A stretch of 64,000 nt of DNA from Oryzicola mucosus (GTDB lineage: Bacteria > Pseudomonadota > Alphaproteobacteria > Rhizobiales > Rhizobiaceae): positions 1 to 64,000 of the forward strand of contig NZ_JACVVX010000004.1 of NCBI RefSeq assembly GCF_014534685.1, read 5' to 3'. Positions 29,155-37,998 of this stretch are shown here, piece by piece. Both the position numbers and the translations under genes were made by a program. Within the stretch, counting starts at the first letter, position 1. Every line of letters begins with the position of its first letter. Below the pieces are notes generated by a model that worked only from the letters and a program-made list of their open reading frames with translations, had not been told where the DNA came from and ran no database searches.

Positions 29155-30347
29155 AACTCCTGCTGATCGCGCCGACCTGCAATGGCGAGGATGTCGGCGA
29201 GGCCTGGGTCGCCCACCAATGGGCTGAGCGCCTGTCAGCGAGGCACGATGTCACCTTGCTGACCTATCACAAGCGCGGCGCCCGTCCGGCCCGAGAGCAG
29301 CTCGACGGGATGCGGATCATCGAATGGACCGAACCGCGGCTGCTTGGCCGCGCCGAACGCTTCAACAGCATGCTCAAGCCCGGCTATGTGCCGTTTTATT
29401 TCCGCGCCCGAAAATGGATCAAGCAAGCGCTTGCGCGCGGCGAACGCTTCGATCTGGTGCATCAGCCTGTGCCTGTCGCCATGCGCTACCCCTCGCCCGC
29501 AAGCGGCCTGGGCATACCCTTTTTGATGGGGCCTGTCGGCGGCGGGCTGTCGTCTCCGGCCGGTTTTACCGGCGAGGATACGAGCCGGCGCTGGTATGTG
29601 GCGCTGCGCGGACTGGACGGCTATCGTCTGCGTTGGGACCCGATGCTGCGCTCTACCTACAGCAACGCCGCCTGTGTTCTGGGCATCGCCGACTATGTGC
29701 AACGTCAGCTCGCGGAGGTGCCGCTGCGCCGCTTCGAGATCATGAGCGAGACGGGTCTCGACGACATTCCGCCGCCCATCGACAGATCGGGCCGAACCGG
29801 GCCGGTTCGCCTGCTTTATGTCGGACGGCTGGTCCGCACCAAGGGCGTGCGCGATCTCGTCCGCGCCATGGGCCTGATCAAGGACGTCGATGTCGTACTC
29901 GATGTCGTCGGCGAAGGTCCGGAACGAGGCGAATGCGAAAATCTCGCTAGGTCTCTGGGCATTTCCGACCGCGTCTTCTTCCATGGCTGGAAATCGAAGC
30001 CGGAAGTGCGCGACTTCTATCGTCAGGCCGACATCTTTACCTTCCCGAGTTATCGCGAGCCCGGCGGCAATGTGGCGCTGGAAGCCATGGGATTTTCCTT
30101 GCCGCTGATCGTCGTCGACCGCGGCGGCCCTGGAAGCGCGACCTCGGACCGGTGCGCGATCAAACTTGCGGTGTCGACGCCGGAGGCGCTTGCGAGCGAT
30201 CTGGCCAGTGCCATCCGCAGGCTGGCGGCTGACCGCAAGTTGCGCTGCGACATGGGCAAGGCAGCCCATGCGCATGTGACGGACACGGCCCTCTGGACGG
30301 CCAAGCTGGACCGGATGGATTCGTTATACGGCCAGATCGCGCGTTGA
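29151..30347 (+). CDS. GT4 family glycosyltransferase
   Basis: A 398-residue GT4 glycosyltransferase. It begins KLLLIAPTCNGEDVGE and has LLYVGRLVRTKGVRDLVRA near residue 222. The donor-site block YREPGGNVALEAMGFSLPLIV near 300 shows the E-x7-E pair. It starts within the end of the FemAB-like gene (ATGA), so the two are coupled. Its last 24 bases overlap the convergent GT2 gene. Confidence 0.88.
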   Translation: MKLLLIAPTCNGEDVGEAWVAHQWAERLSARHDVTLLTYHKRGARPAREQLDGMRIIEWTEPRLLGRAERFNSMLKPGYVPFYFRARKWIKQALARGERFDLVHQPVPVAMRYPSPASGLGIPFLMGPVGGGLSSPAGFTGEDTSRRWYVALRGLDGYRLRWDPMLRSTYSNAACVLGIADYVQRQLAEVPLRRFEIMSETGLDDIPPPIDRSGRTGPVRLLYVGRLVRTKGVRDLVRAMGLIKDVDVVLDVVGEGPERGECENLARSLGISDRVFFHGWKSKPEVRDFYRQADIFTFPSYREPGGNVALEAMGFSLPLIVVDRGGPGSATSDRCAIKLAVSTPEALASDLASAIRRLAADRKLRCDMGKAAHAHVTDTALWTAKLDRMDSLYGQIAR

Positions 30348-31331
30348 GGCCGGGCCTTCGACCCCAGACCACTCGATAGGACCGATGGCTGCCCGCAACG
30401 CCGCGCGATGGCCTGGGCCGAGGGTGAAGCGCATCGTTTCGCCGACTATGATGCTCAGCCTGAACAATGCCGTCGCGAGCGCTCCATGGTGGCGGCGGTG
30501 GTAGCGGATCCTGTTGCGGGTCATCAGCGCCGAGAGAAACGCATTGTCCTGATAGTCTCCGCCGATATGGACCGCCTTGGCGCGCGGCTCGTAGAAAACC
30601 GATAGGCCGCTGTGGCGGATGCGTTCGAGGTAGTCGACCTCTTCGCTGTACAGGAAGAACGATTCGTCCCAGTCGCCCACCAGCTGCCGGGCGTGGCCGG
30701 CAATCATCAGGATTGCGCCGGTCGCCCATTCGGCGGCACCGCCCCGATCATAGACGGCCGCATCCGCGACGACCTCACCCAGGTTGAACCGCGCGGCGAC
30801 TTTCGAGCCGAAAAGCGCGTCCGACCAGGCGGTAACGACGGAAGGCTGGCGGCGAAGCGAACGGTTCAGACTGCCGTCATCGTTCATGATCTTCGGAACA
30901 ACAACGCCAATCGCGCGATCTTGAAGCCGGCAGCGAAGCTCCCTGCCCACCCCTGGATGCAGCCGGATATCGGGGTTCAGGATCAGCACATCGGCCAACG
31001 GGTCAAGCCGCGCCAAAGCGGCATTGATCCCTGCGGCATAGCCGGCGTTTCGCCCCATGCGGATGACCACCGGCCGTACCGAATGCGCCTCTGCGATCCT
31101 GACGGACTCGTCATGCGAATCGTTGTCGACGATGTAGACGGTGAAATCGCCAGCGCCAGCCAGCCCGGAGGGCAGCGAATCCAGCAGCCCCTCAAGCACC
31201 GCCGCGCTGTTGTAGGTCACGACGACAACCGCGAAGGGCGAGAAACTGGCCGGCACCCGCTCGGACAGAGAGATGACCTTCGCATCGTGCAAAAGCAGCG
31301 CCGCACTGGCTTCGGAGGTGTTCACGATCAT
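30324..31331 (-). CDS. GT2 family glycosyltransferase (rhamnosyltransferase-like)
   Basis: A 335-residue GT2 enzyme with VVVVTYNSAAVLEGLLDSL, VDNDSHDESV, the DxD-like LNPDIRLHPG, and a late SEEVDYLERIRHSG acidic loop typical of WbbL-type rhamnosyltransferases. The ATG at 31331 follows a GGGGAGAG ribosome site; the frame is open 72 bases further. It ends in a convergent overlap with the GT4 gene. Confidence 0.87.
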   Translation of the reverse strand: MIVNTSEASAALLLHDAKVISLSERVPASFSPFAVVVVTYNSAAVLEGLLDSLPSGLAGAGDFTVYIVDNDSHDESVRIAEAHSVRPVVIRMGRNAGYAAGINAALARLDPLADVLILNPDIRLHPGVGRELRCRLQDRAIGVVVPKIMNDDGSLNRSLRRQPSVVTAWSDALFGSKVAARFNLGEVVADAAVYDRGGAAEWATGAILMIAGHARQLVGDWDESFFLYSEEVDYLERIRHSGLSVFYEPRAKAVHIGGDYQDNAFLSALMTRNRIRYHRRHHGALATALFRLSIIVGETMRFTLGPGHRAALRAAIGPIEWSGVEGPASTRDLAV

Positions 31332-31605
31332 CTCTCCCCTGGACCGGCAAGTATTTGCCGCAGCGTTTGCGAGGATAGTCGCCGACCGCCATACGGCCCG
31401 CAACGATGATCGCGGCGTAGGCGATACGCTCCTTAAGTCAGTACAGGGACGTCATTTGGTGGCGGATTAGTCCCAACGGAGTAGATCGAACCGTTATCCT
31501 CCCTTGGCCTGCAACCTCGGTCATCCTTTCAGGGAAATGGCTTATTCGGGCAGATTTCCTAGCATCTGACCATGGCCCAAACTCGAAGGGACAAGGAGAT
31601 TCCCC

Positions 31606-32829
31606 TTGGAAAGCATCGCTCAAGAAAGTCCCGGCATCTTCCAGCCTCCTGAGGTGGCGCCGCTCTGCCGGCGCGAGGCGCTCGGCGCCGTATCGCCCGC
31701 CATGCGGGTGCGGCTCGACCAGTTGCTCGACCTGTCAAAACGCGGACTTCCGCAAATGCACAGGCACGGCTCGTTCGCCCACACGGTGCGGGCGGTCAAG
31801 ATCATCGACGGCATGGAGGTGAGGCCCGAAGGCGACAGCCTGCGCTATGCCATCAATGTGGCACTCGGGCTGTCCTGCCTCGATGTCGAGGAGCAACGTG
31901 CCATCCTGAGCGGACGCACCGCGCTGGACCTCGTCAACGGAACGGTGGCGCGCGCTGAAACCTCGGAAGACCCAGGCGCCATCGCCTTGGCCGCCTGGAC
32001 GGCGGCGGAAGCGGCCGACATCTATGCCGGCACGCTGATCAGCCGCCTGACGGCATTGCTGCGGTCGGGCCAGCCCATAGCCACGGTCGACTGCGCCTGG
32101 ACGCTTCTGGCTGCGGTGGGAGCGCGGAATCTGGGCGATACGGCCGAACTGACGCGGCTCGCGCGCGACAGGCTTCTGCAGGCGCAGGCGGAATCGGGTC
32201 TGTTCCCGCATCGCCTGCCCGCGTCCTCGCTCGGCCGCCTTCGGGCGCATATCGGCTGCTTCGCCGATCAGGTCTATGCCATTCAGGGCCTTTCGCGGTT
32301 GTTCGTGGCCGAGAACGACCGTGCCGCGCTGGGCGCGGCGGAAGCGTGTGCTGCGCGTATCTGCGAGTTGCAGGGCGATGCCGGGCAATGGTGGTGGCAC
32401 TACGATATTCGCGACGGCAGCGTCGTCGAAGGCTATCCCGTCTATAGCGTCCATCAGCATGCCATGGGTCCCATGGCTCTGCTCGACCTGCGGGAAGCGG
32501 GCGGGAGCGACTACATGGATGCGATGATCAAGGGCCTGTCCTGGCTCGACCGGCACCCGGAAGTCTCCGAAACGATGGTCGACGAGACCCACAACGTCAT
32601 CTGGCGCAAGGTCGCACGTCGGGAATCGAAGAAGGCGGTACGGGCGATTTCGGCGGCCACCACTGCGCTGCGGCGTGGTCTGCGTGCGCCGGGCCTCGAT
32701 ACAATGTTTCCGCCAAACCAGATCGACTATGAGTGCCGGCCCTATGAACTCGGCTGGATGCTCTATGGCTGGCTGGGCGGCGGCGCCGTCGAACAGCTTC
32801 GAAACAGGCCGGCCGTCGGCGCTTCATGA
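31606..32829 (+). CDS. Hypothetical protein of the exopolysaccharide locus (helical, possibly alpha/alpha-toroid)
   Basis: A 407-residue protein I cannot assign to a family. It has no signal peptide or membrane helix. The sequence is almost entirely helical with repeated Ala/Leu heptads and conserved aromatic patches (GQWWWHYDIRDG, SVHQHAMGPMALLDL, YECRPYELGWMLYGWLGGG). This resembles the six-hairpin alpha/alpha-barrels of glycoside hydrolases and polysaccharide lyases, but that is inference. A TTG start at 31606 is backed by AAGGAG 8 bases upstream. It precedes wecG by 19 bases, so it is probably co-transcribed. Confidence 0.6.
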   Translation: MESIAQESPGIFQPPEVAPLCRREALGAVSPAMRVRLDQLLDLSKRGLPQMHRHGSFAHTVRAVKIIDGMEVRPEGDSLRYAINVALGLSCLDVEEQRAILSGRTALDLVNGTVARAETSEDPGAIALAAWTAAEAADIYAGTLISRLTALLRSGQPIATVDCAWTLLAAVGARNLGDTAELTRLARDRLLQAQAESGLFPHRLPASSLGRLRAHIGCFADQVYAIQGLSRLFVAENDRAALGAAEACAARICELQGDAGQWWWHYDIRDGSVVEGYPVYSVHQHAMGPMALLDLREAGGSDYMDAMIKGLSWLDRHPEVSETMVDETHNVIWRKVARRESKKAVRAISAATTALRRGLRAPGLDTMFPPNQIDYECRPYELGWMLYGWLGGGAVEQLRNRPAVGAS

Positions 32830-32848
32830 CCGAAACCTGGGGGGCGTT

Positions 32849-33652
32849 ATGAAGACGGAGCGACATCTGCTGTTCGGCATCCATCTCGATGCCATGCGCA
32901 TGGAAGACGTGATCGACCGGTGCCGAACGGCACTGGTCACGCGCAGCAGGATTCTGTTCGGCGTGCTCAACGCGGCCAAGGTGGTGAACCTGCACAAGGA
33001 CCCGTTGTTGCGCAATTCATTGATGGATTGCGACATCATGCTGGCGGACGGCCAATCGGTCGTCTGGGCCAGCAAGCTGCTGCGCCGGCCACTGCCGCAA
33101 CGCATTACCGGCATCGACCTATTCGAGCAGCTTCTGGCGCTCGCCCATCAGGATGGGCGCTCGGTATATCTGCTCGGCGCCAAGCCGGATGTGCTGGCGG
33201 AAATGGAGCGACGGCTGCAGCAACGCTTCCCGGGGCTCAGGATCGCCGGCAGCCACCACGGCTATTTCAGCACAGCCGAAAGCCACGACATCGCCGACGA
33301 GATCAAAGCCTCTCGCGCCGACATGCTGTTTTTGGGCATCACCTCGCCCAAGAAGGAAATCTTCCTCGGCACCCATGGCCCTTCGCTTGGAGTTCCAATC
33401 CTTCACGGGGTCGGCGGATCGTTCGACATCATGGCCGGCATCACGGCCCGCGCGCCGGAGCGCTGGCAGCGGCTGGGCATGGAATGGGCCTATCGCGTTC
33501 TGCAGGAGCCGCGGCGGCTGTGGTGGCGCTATCTCTCCACCAACACGGCCTTCCTCTACATGACGGCGCGCGAGCTGGTGTTTCCAACGCGAGCCTTCAA
33601 GACGACAAGCCGGACAGCTTTTCCAAGCGGCAGGCGCGGCCTGCTGCACTAG
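32849..33652 (+). CDS. wecG: WecG/TagA/CpsF family glycosyltransferase (GT26)
   Basis: A 267-residue GT26 enzyme. The conserved blocks FGVLNAAKVV, LADGQSVVWASKL, SVYLLGAKPDVL and FLGITSPKKEIFL are present. In enterobacteria WecG transfers ManNAcA to undecaprenyl-PP-GlcNAc. Other family members move glucose or ManNAc, so the symbol is a family label supported by the adjacent wecC and wecB. A run of Gs precedes the ATG at 32849 by 4 bases. Confidence 0.85.
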   Translation: MKTERHLLFGIHLDAMRMEDVIDRCRTALVTRSRILFGVLNAAKVVNLHKDPLLRNSLMDCDIMLADGQSVVWASKLLRRPLPQRITGIDLFEQLLALAHQDGRSVYLLGAKPDVLAEMERRLQQRFPGLRIAGSHHGYFSTAESHDIADEIKASRADMLFLGITSPKKEIFLGTHGPSLGVPILHGVGGSFDIMAGITARAPERWQRLGMEWAYRVLQEPRRLWWRYLSTNTAFLYMTARELVFPTRAFKTTSRTAFPSGRRGLLH

Positions 33653-33685
33653 GCTCAAGACCTATCCATACAACGGAGCAATGCG

Positions 33686-34942
33686 ATGAATACTGCTTTC
33701 AACGGGCGGTTGGCGATCCTCGGCATGGGCTATATCGGCCTGCCGACGGCAGTCGTGCTGGCAACCCGAGGGGTCGAGGTGATCGGCGTCGACATCAATC
33801 CACGGATCGTCGAGGCGGTGTCGCGCGGCGAAGTGCCGTTCGTGGAACCGGATCTGGCAATCGCCGTCAGCGGCGCGGTGGCGATGGGCAGGCTCAAGGC
33901 CACCAGCGAAACGCCGGAAGCCGACGCCTACATCATTGCCGTGCCCACGCCGTTCAACGGCGACCACACGGCCGACCTGTCCTATGTGCAGGCAGCGGCC
34001 GAGCAGATCGCGCCACGCCTGCGGCAGGGCAACATCGTGGTGCTGGAATCCACCTCCCCGCCCGGAACGACGGCACGGATCGCCGAATGGATCGGCGCAC
34101 TTCGTCCCGACCTGAAGATGCCGCATGACGGCGAACCCAATGCCGATGTCTTCATCGCCCATTGCCCGGAGCGGGTGCTGCCCGGGCGCATCATGATCGA
34201 GATGATCACCAACGATCGTGTCGTCGGCGGCCTGACCCGGCGCTGTGCCGAGCGCGCGGCGTCCATCTACCGCGTCTTCGCCCAGGGCGAGATCCTGCTG
34301 ACCGATGCGGCAAGTGCTGAAATGGCCAAGCTGGTCGAAAACGCCTATCGCGACGTCAACATCGCCTTCGCCAACGAGCTCTCGATGATCAGCGAGGCGT
34401 TGCATATCGATGTCTGGGAAGTGATCAAGCTCGCCAACAGGCATCCGCGCGTCAACATACTGACGCCAGGCCCCGGCGTCGGCGGTCACTGCATTCCCGT
34501 CGATCCATGGTTCATCATTTCGGCCGCGCCGCATATCTCGCCGCTTATCCGGGCTGCGCGCAACGTCAACGACAGCATCCCGCACCACATCGCCGATCAG
34601 GTGGCGGCCAAGGCGCAGCGCTTCCGCTCACCGACGATTGCCTGCCTCGGCCTGACCTACAAGGCCAATGTCGACGACATCAGAGAAAGCCCTGCTATCG
34701 AAGTGGTGCAACTCATCGCCAAGGCCCTGCCCGAGGTCGACATCCTGGTCTGCGACCCGTTCGTCGATACGGTGCCGAAGACGCTGGCTGATCTGGCCAA
34801 TGTGAAGCTGGAAGGTGTGCATCAGGCGGTCGACCGCGCCGATATCGTCGTGCTCCTGGTGGAGCACGAGCCCTTCAAGGCAATCCGCCATACCCGTCTA
34901 GGCGGCAAAGTCGCTTATGACACGCGCGGCGTCTGGCGCTGA
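33686..34942 (+). CDS. wecC: UDP-N-acetyl-D-mannosamine dehydrogenase (WecC/WbpA type)
   Basis: A 418-residue UDP-sugar 6-dehydrogenase (UDPGDH/MDH family) that makes a uronic acid by two NAD-dependent oxidations. The N-terminal GMGYIGLP binds NAD. The catalytic Cys lies in GPGVGGHCIPVDPWF near residue 267, and the central K/N motif KLVENAYRDVNIAFANE near 215 is clear. WecC (UDP-ManNAc) and WbpA (UDP-GlcNAc) are hard to separate by sequence; adjacency to wecG and wecB favours UDP-ManNAc. GGAG precedes the ATG by 8 bases. Confidence 0.9.
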   Translation: MNTAFNGRLAILGMGYIGLPTAVVLATRGVEVIGVDINPRIVEAVSRGEVPFVEPDLAIAVSGAVAMGRLKATSETPEADAYIIAVPTPFNGDHTADLSYVQAAAEQIAPRLRQGNIVVLESTSPPGTTARIAEWIGALRPDLKMPHDGEPNADVFIAHCPERVLPGRIMIEMITNDRVVGGLTRRCAERAASIYRVFAQGEILLTDAASAEMAKLVENAYRDVNIAFANELSMISEALHIDVWEVIKLANRHPRVNILTPGPGVGGHCIPVDPWFIISAAPHISPLIRAARNVNDSIPHHIADQVAAKAQRFRSPTIACLGLTYKANVDDIRESPAIEVVQLIAKALPEVDILVCDPFVDTVPKTLADLANVKLEGVHQAVDRADIVVLLVEHEPFKAIRHTRLGGKVAYDTRGVWR

Positions 34943-36100
34943 GCGCTCGCGGCGGAGCGTGACATCTGGGGCGAACTCGTCGGCCAGTTCGCCCAAGCCG
35001 AAGAAGTGTTCGATGGCTTTCACCGACCGGTACGACGCATAACCGTCGCCATAGGGATTGGCCGCCAGCGCCATGCTGCGATAGGCCTCCGCGTCGGACA
35101 GAAGCAGGCTGACTTCCCGCACAATACGCTCCTCATCGGTGCCCACGAGCCTGACCGTGCCGGCGACCACGGCCTCCGGCCGCTCCGTCGTTTCACGCAG
35201 CACCAGAACCGGCTTGCCGAATGTAGGCGCTTCTTCTTGCACGCCGCCGCTGTCGGTGAGCACGATCGCGCAATCATGCATGACGCGGATGAAATCGCTG
35301 TAGTCCAGCGGCGCGGTGATCAGCACATTCTCATGACCGGCCAGCGGCGGCAGGAGAATGTCGCGGACAACCGGATTGAGATGCGCCGGCAGCAGGAAGA
35401 CCGTCTCCGGAAACGCCTTCGCCAGACGCGCGATGGCGCGCGCGGTGCGGGCCATCGGCTCCCCCCAGGATTCGCGCCTGTGAGCTGTGATGAGAACGCT
35501 GCGCCGGTTGCCAATAGCGGCGAGATCGGAGTTGGCGGCCGGGATATTGCGGCTCGCGACTTCCAGCAGCGCGTCGATCACCGTGTTTCCAGTGACCACG
35601 ATATCGTCATCGGCGATGCCATCATGCACAAGATTGGCCTTGGAATTGGCGGTCGGCGCCAGATGCACGGCACTCAGTTGCGTGGTCAGGCGCCGGTTGA
35701 GTTCCTCCGGGAACGGGTCGTACAGATTGCGCGTGCGCAAACCTGCCTCGAGATGGACGACCGGCACCTTGTGATAGAAGGCGGCAAGTGCAGCGGCGAA
35801 ACAGGTCGTGGTGTCGCCCTGCACGAGCACGGCATCGGGACGCTCCTTGGCGATGACCGTGGACACGCCGTCGAGCACGCGGATGGTGATGTCCTCGAGC
35901 CGCTGGCGTTGCGTGATGATGTCGAGATCGTAGGACGGGACGATGCCGAACAGTGTGTTGACCTGATCGAGCATGGCGCGGTGCTGGCCGGTGACGGCGA
36001 CTACCGCCTGCAAATGCGGTGACCTGTCGATTTCCATGACGAGCGGCGCCATCTTGATGGCTTCGGGACGTGTTCCATAAACGACGAGAACCTTGCGCAT
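34898..36100 (-). CDS. wecB: UDP-N-acetylglucosamine 2-epimerase (non-hydrolysing)
   Basis: A 400-residue GT-B-fold epimerase interconverting UDP-GlcNAc and UDP-ManNAc. GTRPEAIKMAPL at the N-terminus, HLEAGLRT near 95, TAHRRES near 205 and LTDSGGVQEEA near 280 are all hallmark motifs. WbpI, which epimerises UDP-diacetamido-GlcA, is a close relative and remains possible. AAGGG lies 8 bases before the ATG at 36100; an upstream ATG at 36127 lacks a site. It overlaps the convergent wecC by 45 bases. Confidence 0.92.
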   Translation of the reverse strand: MRKVLVVYGTRPEAIKMAPLVMEIDRSPHLQAVVAVTGQHRAMLDQVNTLFGIVPSYDLDIITQRQRLEDITIRVLDGVSTVIAKERPDAVLVQGDTTTCFAAALAAFYHKVPVVHLEAGLRTRNLYDPFPEELNRRLTTQLSAVHLAPTANSKANLVHDGIADDDIVVTGNTVIDALLEVASRNIPAANSDLAAIGNRRSVLITAHRRESWGEPMARTARAIARLAKAFPETVFLLPAHLNPVVRDILLPPLAGHENVLITAPLDYSDFIRVMHDCAIVLTDSGGVQEEAPTFGKPVLVLRETTERPEAVVAGTVRLVGTDEERIVREVSLLLSDAEAYRSMALAANPYGDGYASYRSVKAIEHFFGLGELADEFAPDVTLRRERSAPDAARVISDFAA

Positions 36101-36193
36101 GCCGGAATCCCTTACGTTGGTTGACATGGATAGTAGCGGTCGCGCGCGTCGTGAGCTTCGGTCGGCGCGCTTCGGCCGGGGCCCTGCCCAGAG

Positions 36194-37114
36194 CTAGCGG
36201 TCGGGCGTGGGCGAAGAAGTCAGCGACTGGATCTTGCGGTCGGCTATGACCTGCCGTACCAGATCGGGACCGACCACGGTCGAATCCTCTGCGAAGGCAT
36301 AGACCAGGGCGTAGTCGCAAATCTGATTGATGACCCGCGGAACGCCACGGCTCGCCGCGAACACCAGTTCGCAGGCTTCCGGACTGAAGATTTCACGGGT
36401 CGTCCCGGCAACCTTGAGACGATGGGCGATGTAATCGGCAACCGCATCAGACGAGGTCATGCCGGACAGATGAAACTGGGCGGAGACGCGTTGGGCGAAC
36501 TGCAGCATGCGCGGGCGGGTGATGATCTGGTTCAGTTCGGGCTGACCGACCAACATGATCTGCAGCAGTTCGTCATTCTCGCAATTGATGTTGGACAGGC
36601 AGCGCAGTTCCTCCAGCATGATCTCCGACAGGTTCTGGGCTTCGTCGAAAATCAGAAGCGTGTGGCGGCCCGCCGCCTTTTCCGAGCGCAGGAACGCCTC
36701 GAACTGACGGAAGCGGTGCACATAGGGGTGCCATCCCTCAACGTCCTGATTGAGCGATGAAAGCACCCAGTGCATCAGTTGGCCGCGCGCACCATGGGCG
36801 TTGGACACCAAGCCGATCCGCAGGTCGGGCGGGCTCGCGCGCAGCAGGTGCCGGATCAGCGTGGTCTTGCCGGCGCCGATCTCGCCGGTGATGACGGTGA
36901 TCGGCGCGAAGGTGGCCAGGCCGTATTCGAGCATCGCATAGGCCCGGCTGTGGACGGCCGACCAGAACATGAAATTCGGGTCCGGCACCAGGCTGAACGG
37001 CCTGCCCGTCAGTCCGAAATGCTTCGAATAGATCAGGAAGCGGCTTGCCATCGGCTCATACCCGCCATCGCCGGCCGGTTGGCGCGGTGCGAAAATCGCG
37101 TGTTGCGGCATCAT
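36194..37114 (-). CDS. ExeA/GspA-type AAA ATPase of the exopolysaccharide locus
   Basis: An ATPase of about 306 aa. It opens with YSKHFGLTGRPFSLVPDPNFMF, the ExeA-family start, followed by Walker A GEIGAGKTT near residue 60, Walker B LLIFDEAQNL near 130, and a late RGVPRVINQICDYAL sensor region. ATPases of this kind accompany Wzc-like proteins in exosortase (XrtA) type polysaccharide loci. No peptidoglycan-binding domain is present. Start candidates are 37114, 37111 and 37051. It follows the kinase gene on the same strand. Confidence 0.85.
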   Translation of the reverse strand: MMPQHAIFAPRQPAGDGGYEPMASRFLIYSKHFGLTGRPFSLVPDPNFMFWSAVHSRAYAMLEYGLATFAPITVITGEIGAGKTTLIRHLLRASPPDLRIGLVSNAHGARGQLMHWVLSSLNQDVEGWHPYVHRFRQFEAFLRSEKAAGRHTLLIFDEAQNLSEIMLEELRCLSNINCENDELLQIMLVGQPELNQIITRPRMLQFAQRVSAQFHLSGMTSSDAVADYIAHRLKVAGTTREIFSPEACELVFAASRGVPRVINQICDYALVYAFAEDSTVVGPDLVRQVIADRKIQSLTSSPTPDR

Positions 37115-37149
37115 GCCTTGCCAGTTGTGCAACGTCGTACCTCCGTCGT

Positions 37150-37998
37150 TCAATATCCATACTCGTCCGGCATGTACCGGCACTTGTTCAGGACCACGCC
37201 AAGCACATGGCCCTGGGACGCCAACTCGCTTTCGCAAAGATCGACCTCGGCCAGCGTGGTGGCCTCGGCCGCGGCGACGAGGATTACGCAGTCGACATTG
37301 GGCAGGAATGCCATGACGTCGTCGTTGGACAGCATCGGCGGCAGGTCGAACACCATGACGTCGGGCGCCAAGGCCTGTTTCACCGCCTTCAGCGTCTTCG
37401 GCATCTCCGGGCTTTGCAGCAGCTCGGCCGAGAGCCGCTCCGGTCGCGAATTCGACGCTATCGCCAGATTGTCGTCGTAGCGCAGGAAGGCGTCCTCGAT
37501 GCCATGCTGGCCGCGGATGAAATCGACGATCCTGGGCGGGTTCTTCTGACGCAGTGCTGAGGCGATGCTCGGTCTGCGAAGGTCAAAATCAAACAGCACA
37601 GTGCGGCAGTCCTTCTGCCGTGCGAGACTGAAAGCCAGGTTCAGCGCGACGGTTGTCTTGCCGCAGGCGGCGGTCGGCGACGTAATCGCCACGGACGTCC
37701 AGTTGTTCTGGCGCAATTGGTGCAGCACGTTTGTGCGCAGAATATCGAAGGCGGCCAGCGCAGGCGCGGAAGGGCCAAGCGAGACGAGCCGGTTCTTGCC
37801 CAGCGCAGCTATGGGGTCGATGCTGGGGATTTTCTCCCATATGCCGGGCTTGGTCTGCGGCACTGCCGACGCAGGCGCGGCGTGATCCTTTGCGACCGCC
37901 GGCTCGCGTTGCTCCCTCGCCTTTTGCAACGCGGTACGGATGCGTTCCTGATTGTCGTTCTGCAGAAAATTCCGGACCATCTCTTGCTCTATCGTCAT
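37150..37998 (-). CDS. CpsD/CapB-type BY-kinase (Wzc cytoplasmic domain)
   Basis: A 282-residue bacterial tyrosine kinase, normally the cytosolic half of Wzc/ExoP, here a separate protein. Walker A reads SPTAACGKTT at about residue 107-116 and Walker A' LFDFDLRRPS near 135. A late VMVFDLPPML gives Walker B. The C-terminus RYMPDEYGY is a small tyrosine cluster for autophosphorylation. It overlaps the membrane-domain gene by ATGA, forming a split Wzc pair that controls chain length and export. Confidence 0.88.
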   Translation of the reverse strand: MTIEQEMVRNFLQNDNQERIRTALQKAREQREPAVAKDHAAPASAVPQTKPGIWEKIPSIDPIAALGKNRLVSLGPSAPALAAFDILRTNVLHQLRQNNWTSVAITSPTAACGKTTVALNLAFSLARQKDCRTVLFDFDLRRPSIASALRQKNPPRIVDFIRGQHGIEDAFLRYDDNLAIASNSRPERLSAELLQSPEMPKTLKAVKQALAPDVMVFDLPPMLSNDDVMAFLPNVDCVILVAAAEATTLAEVDLCESELASQGHVLGVVLNKCRYMPDEYGY

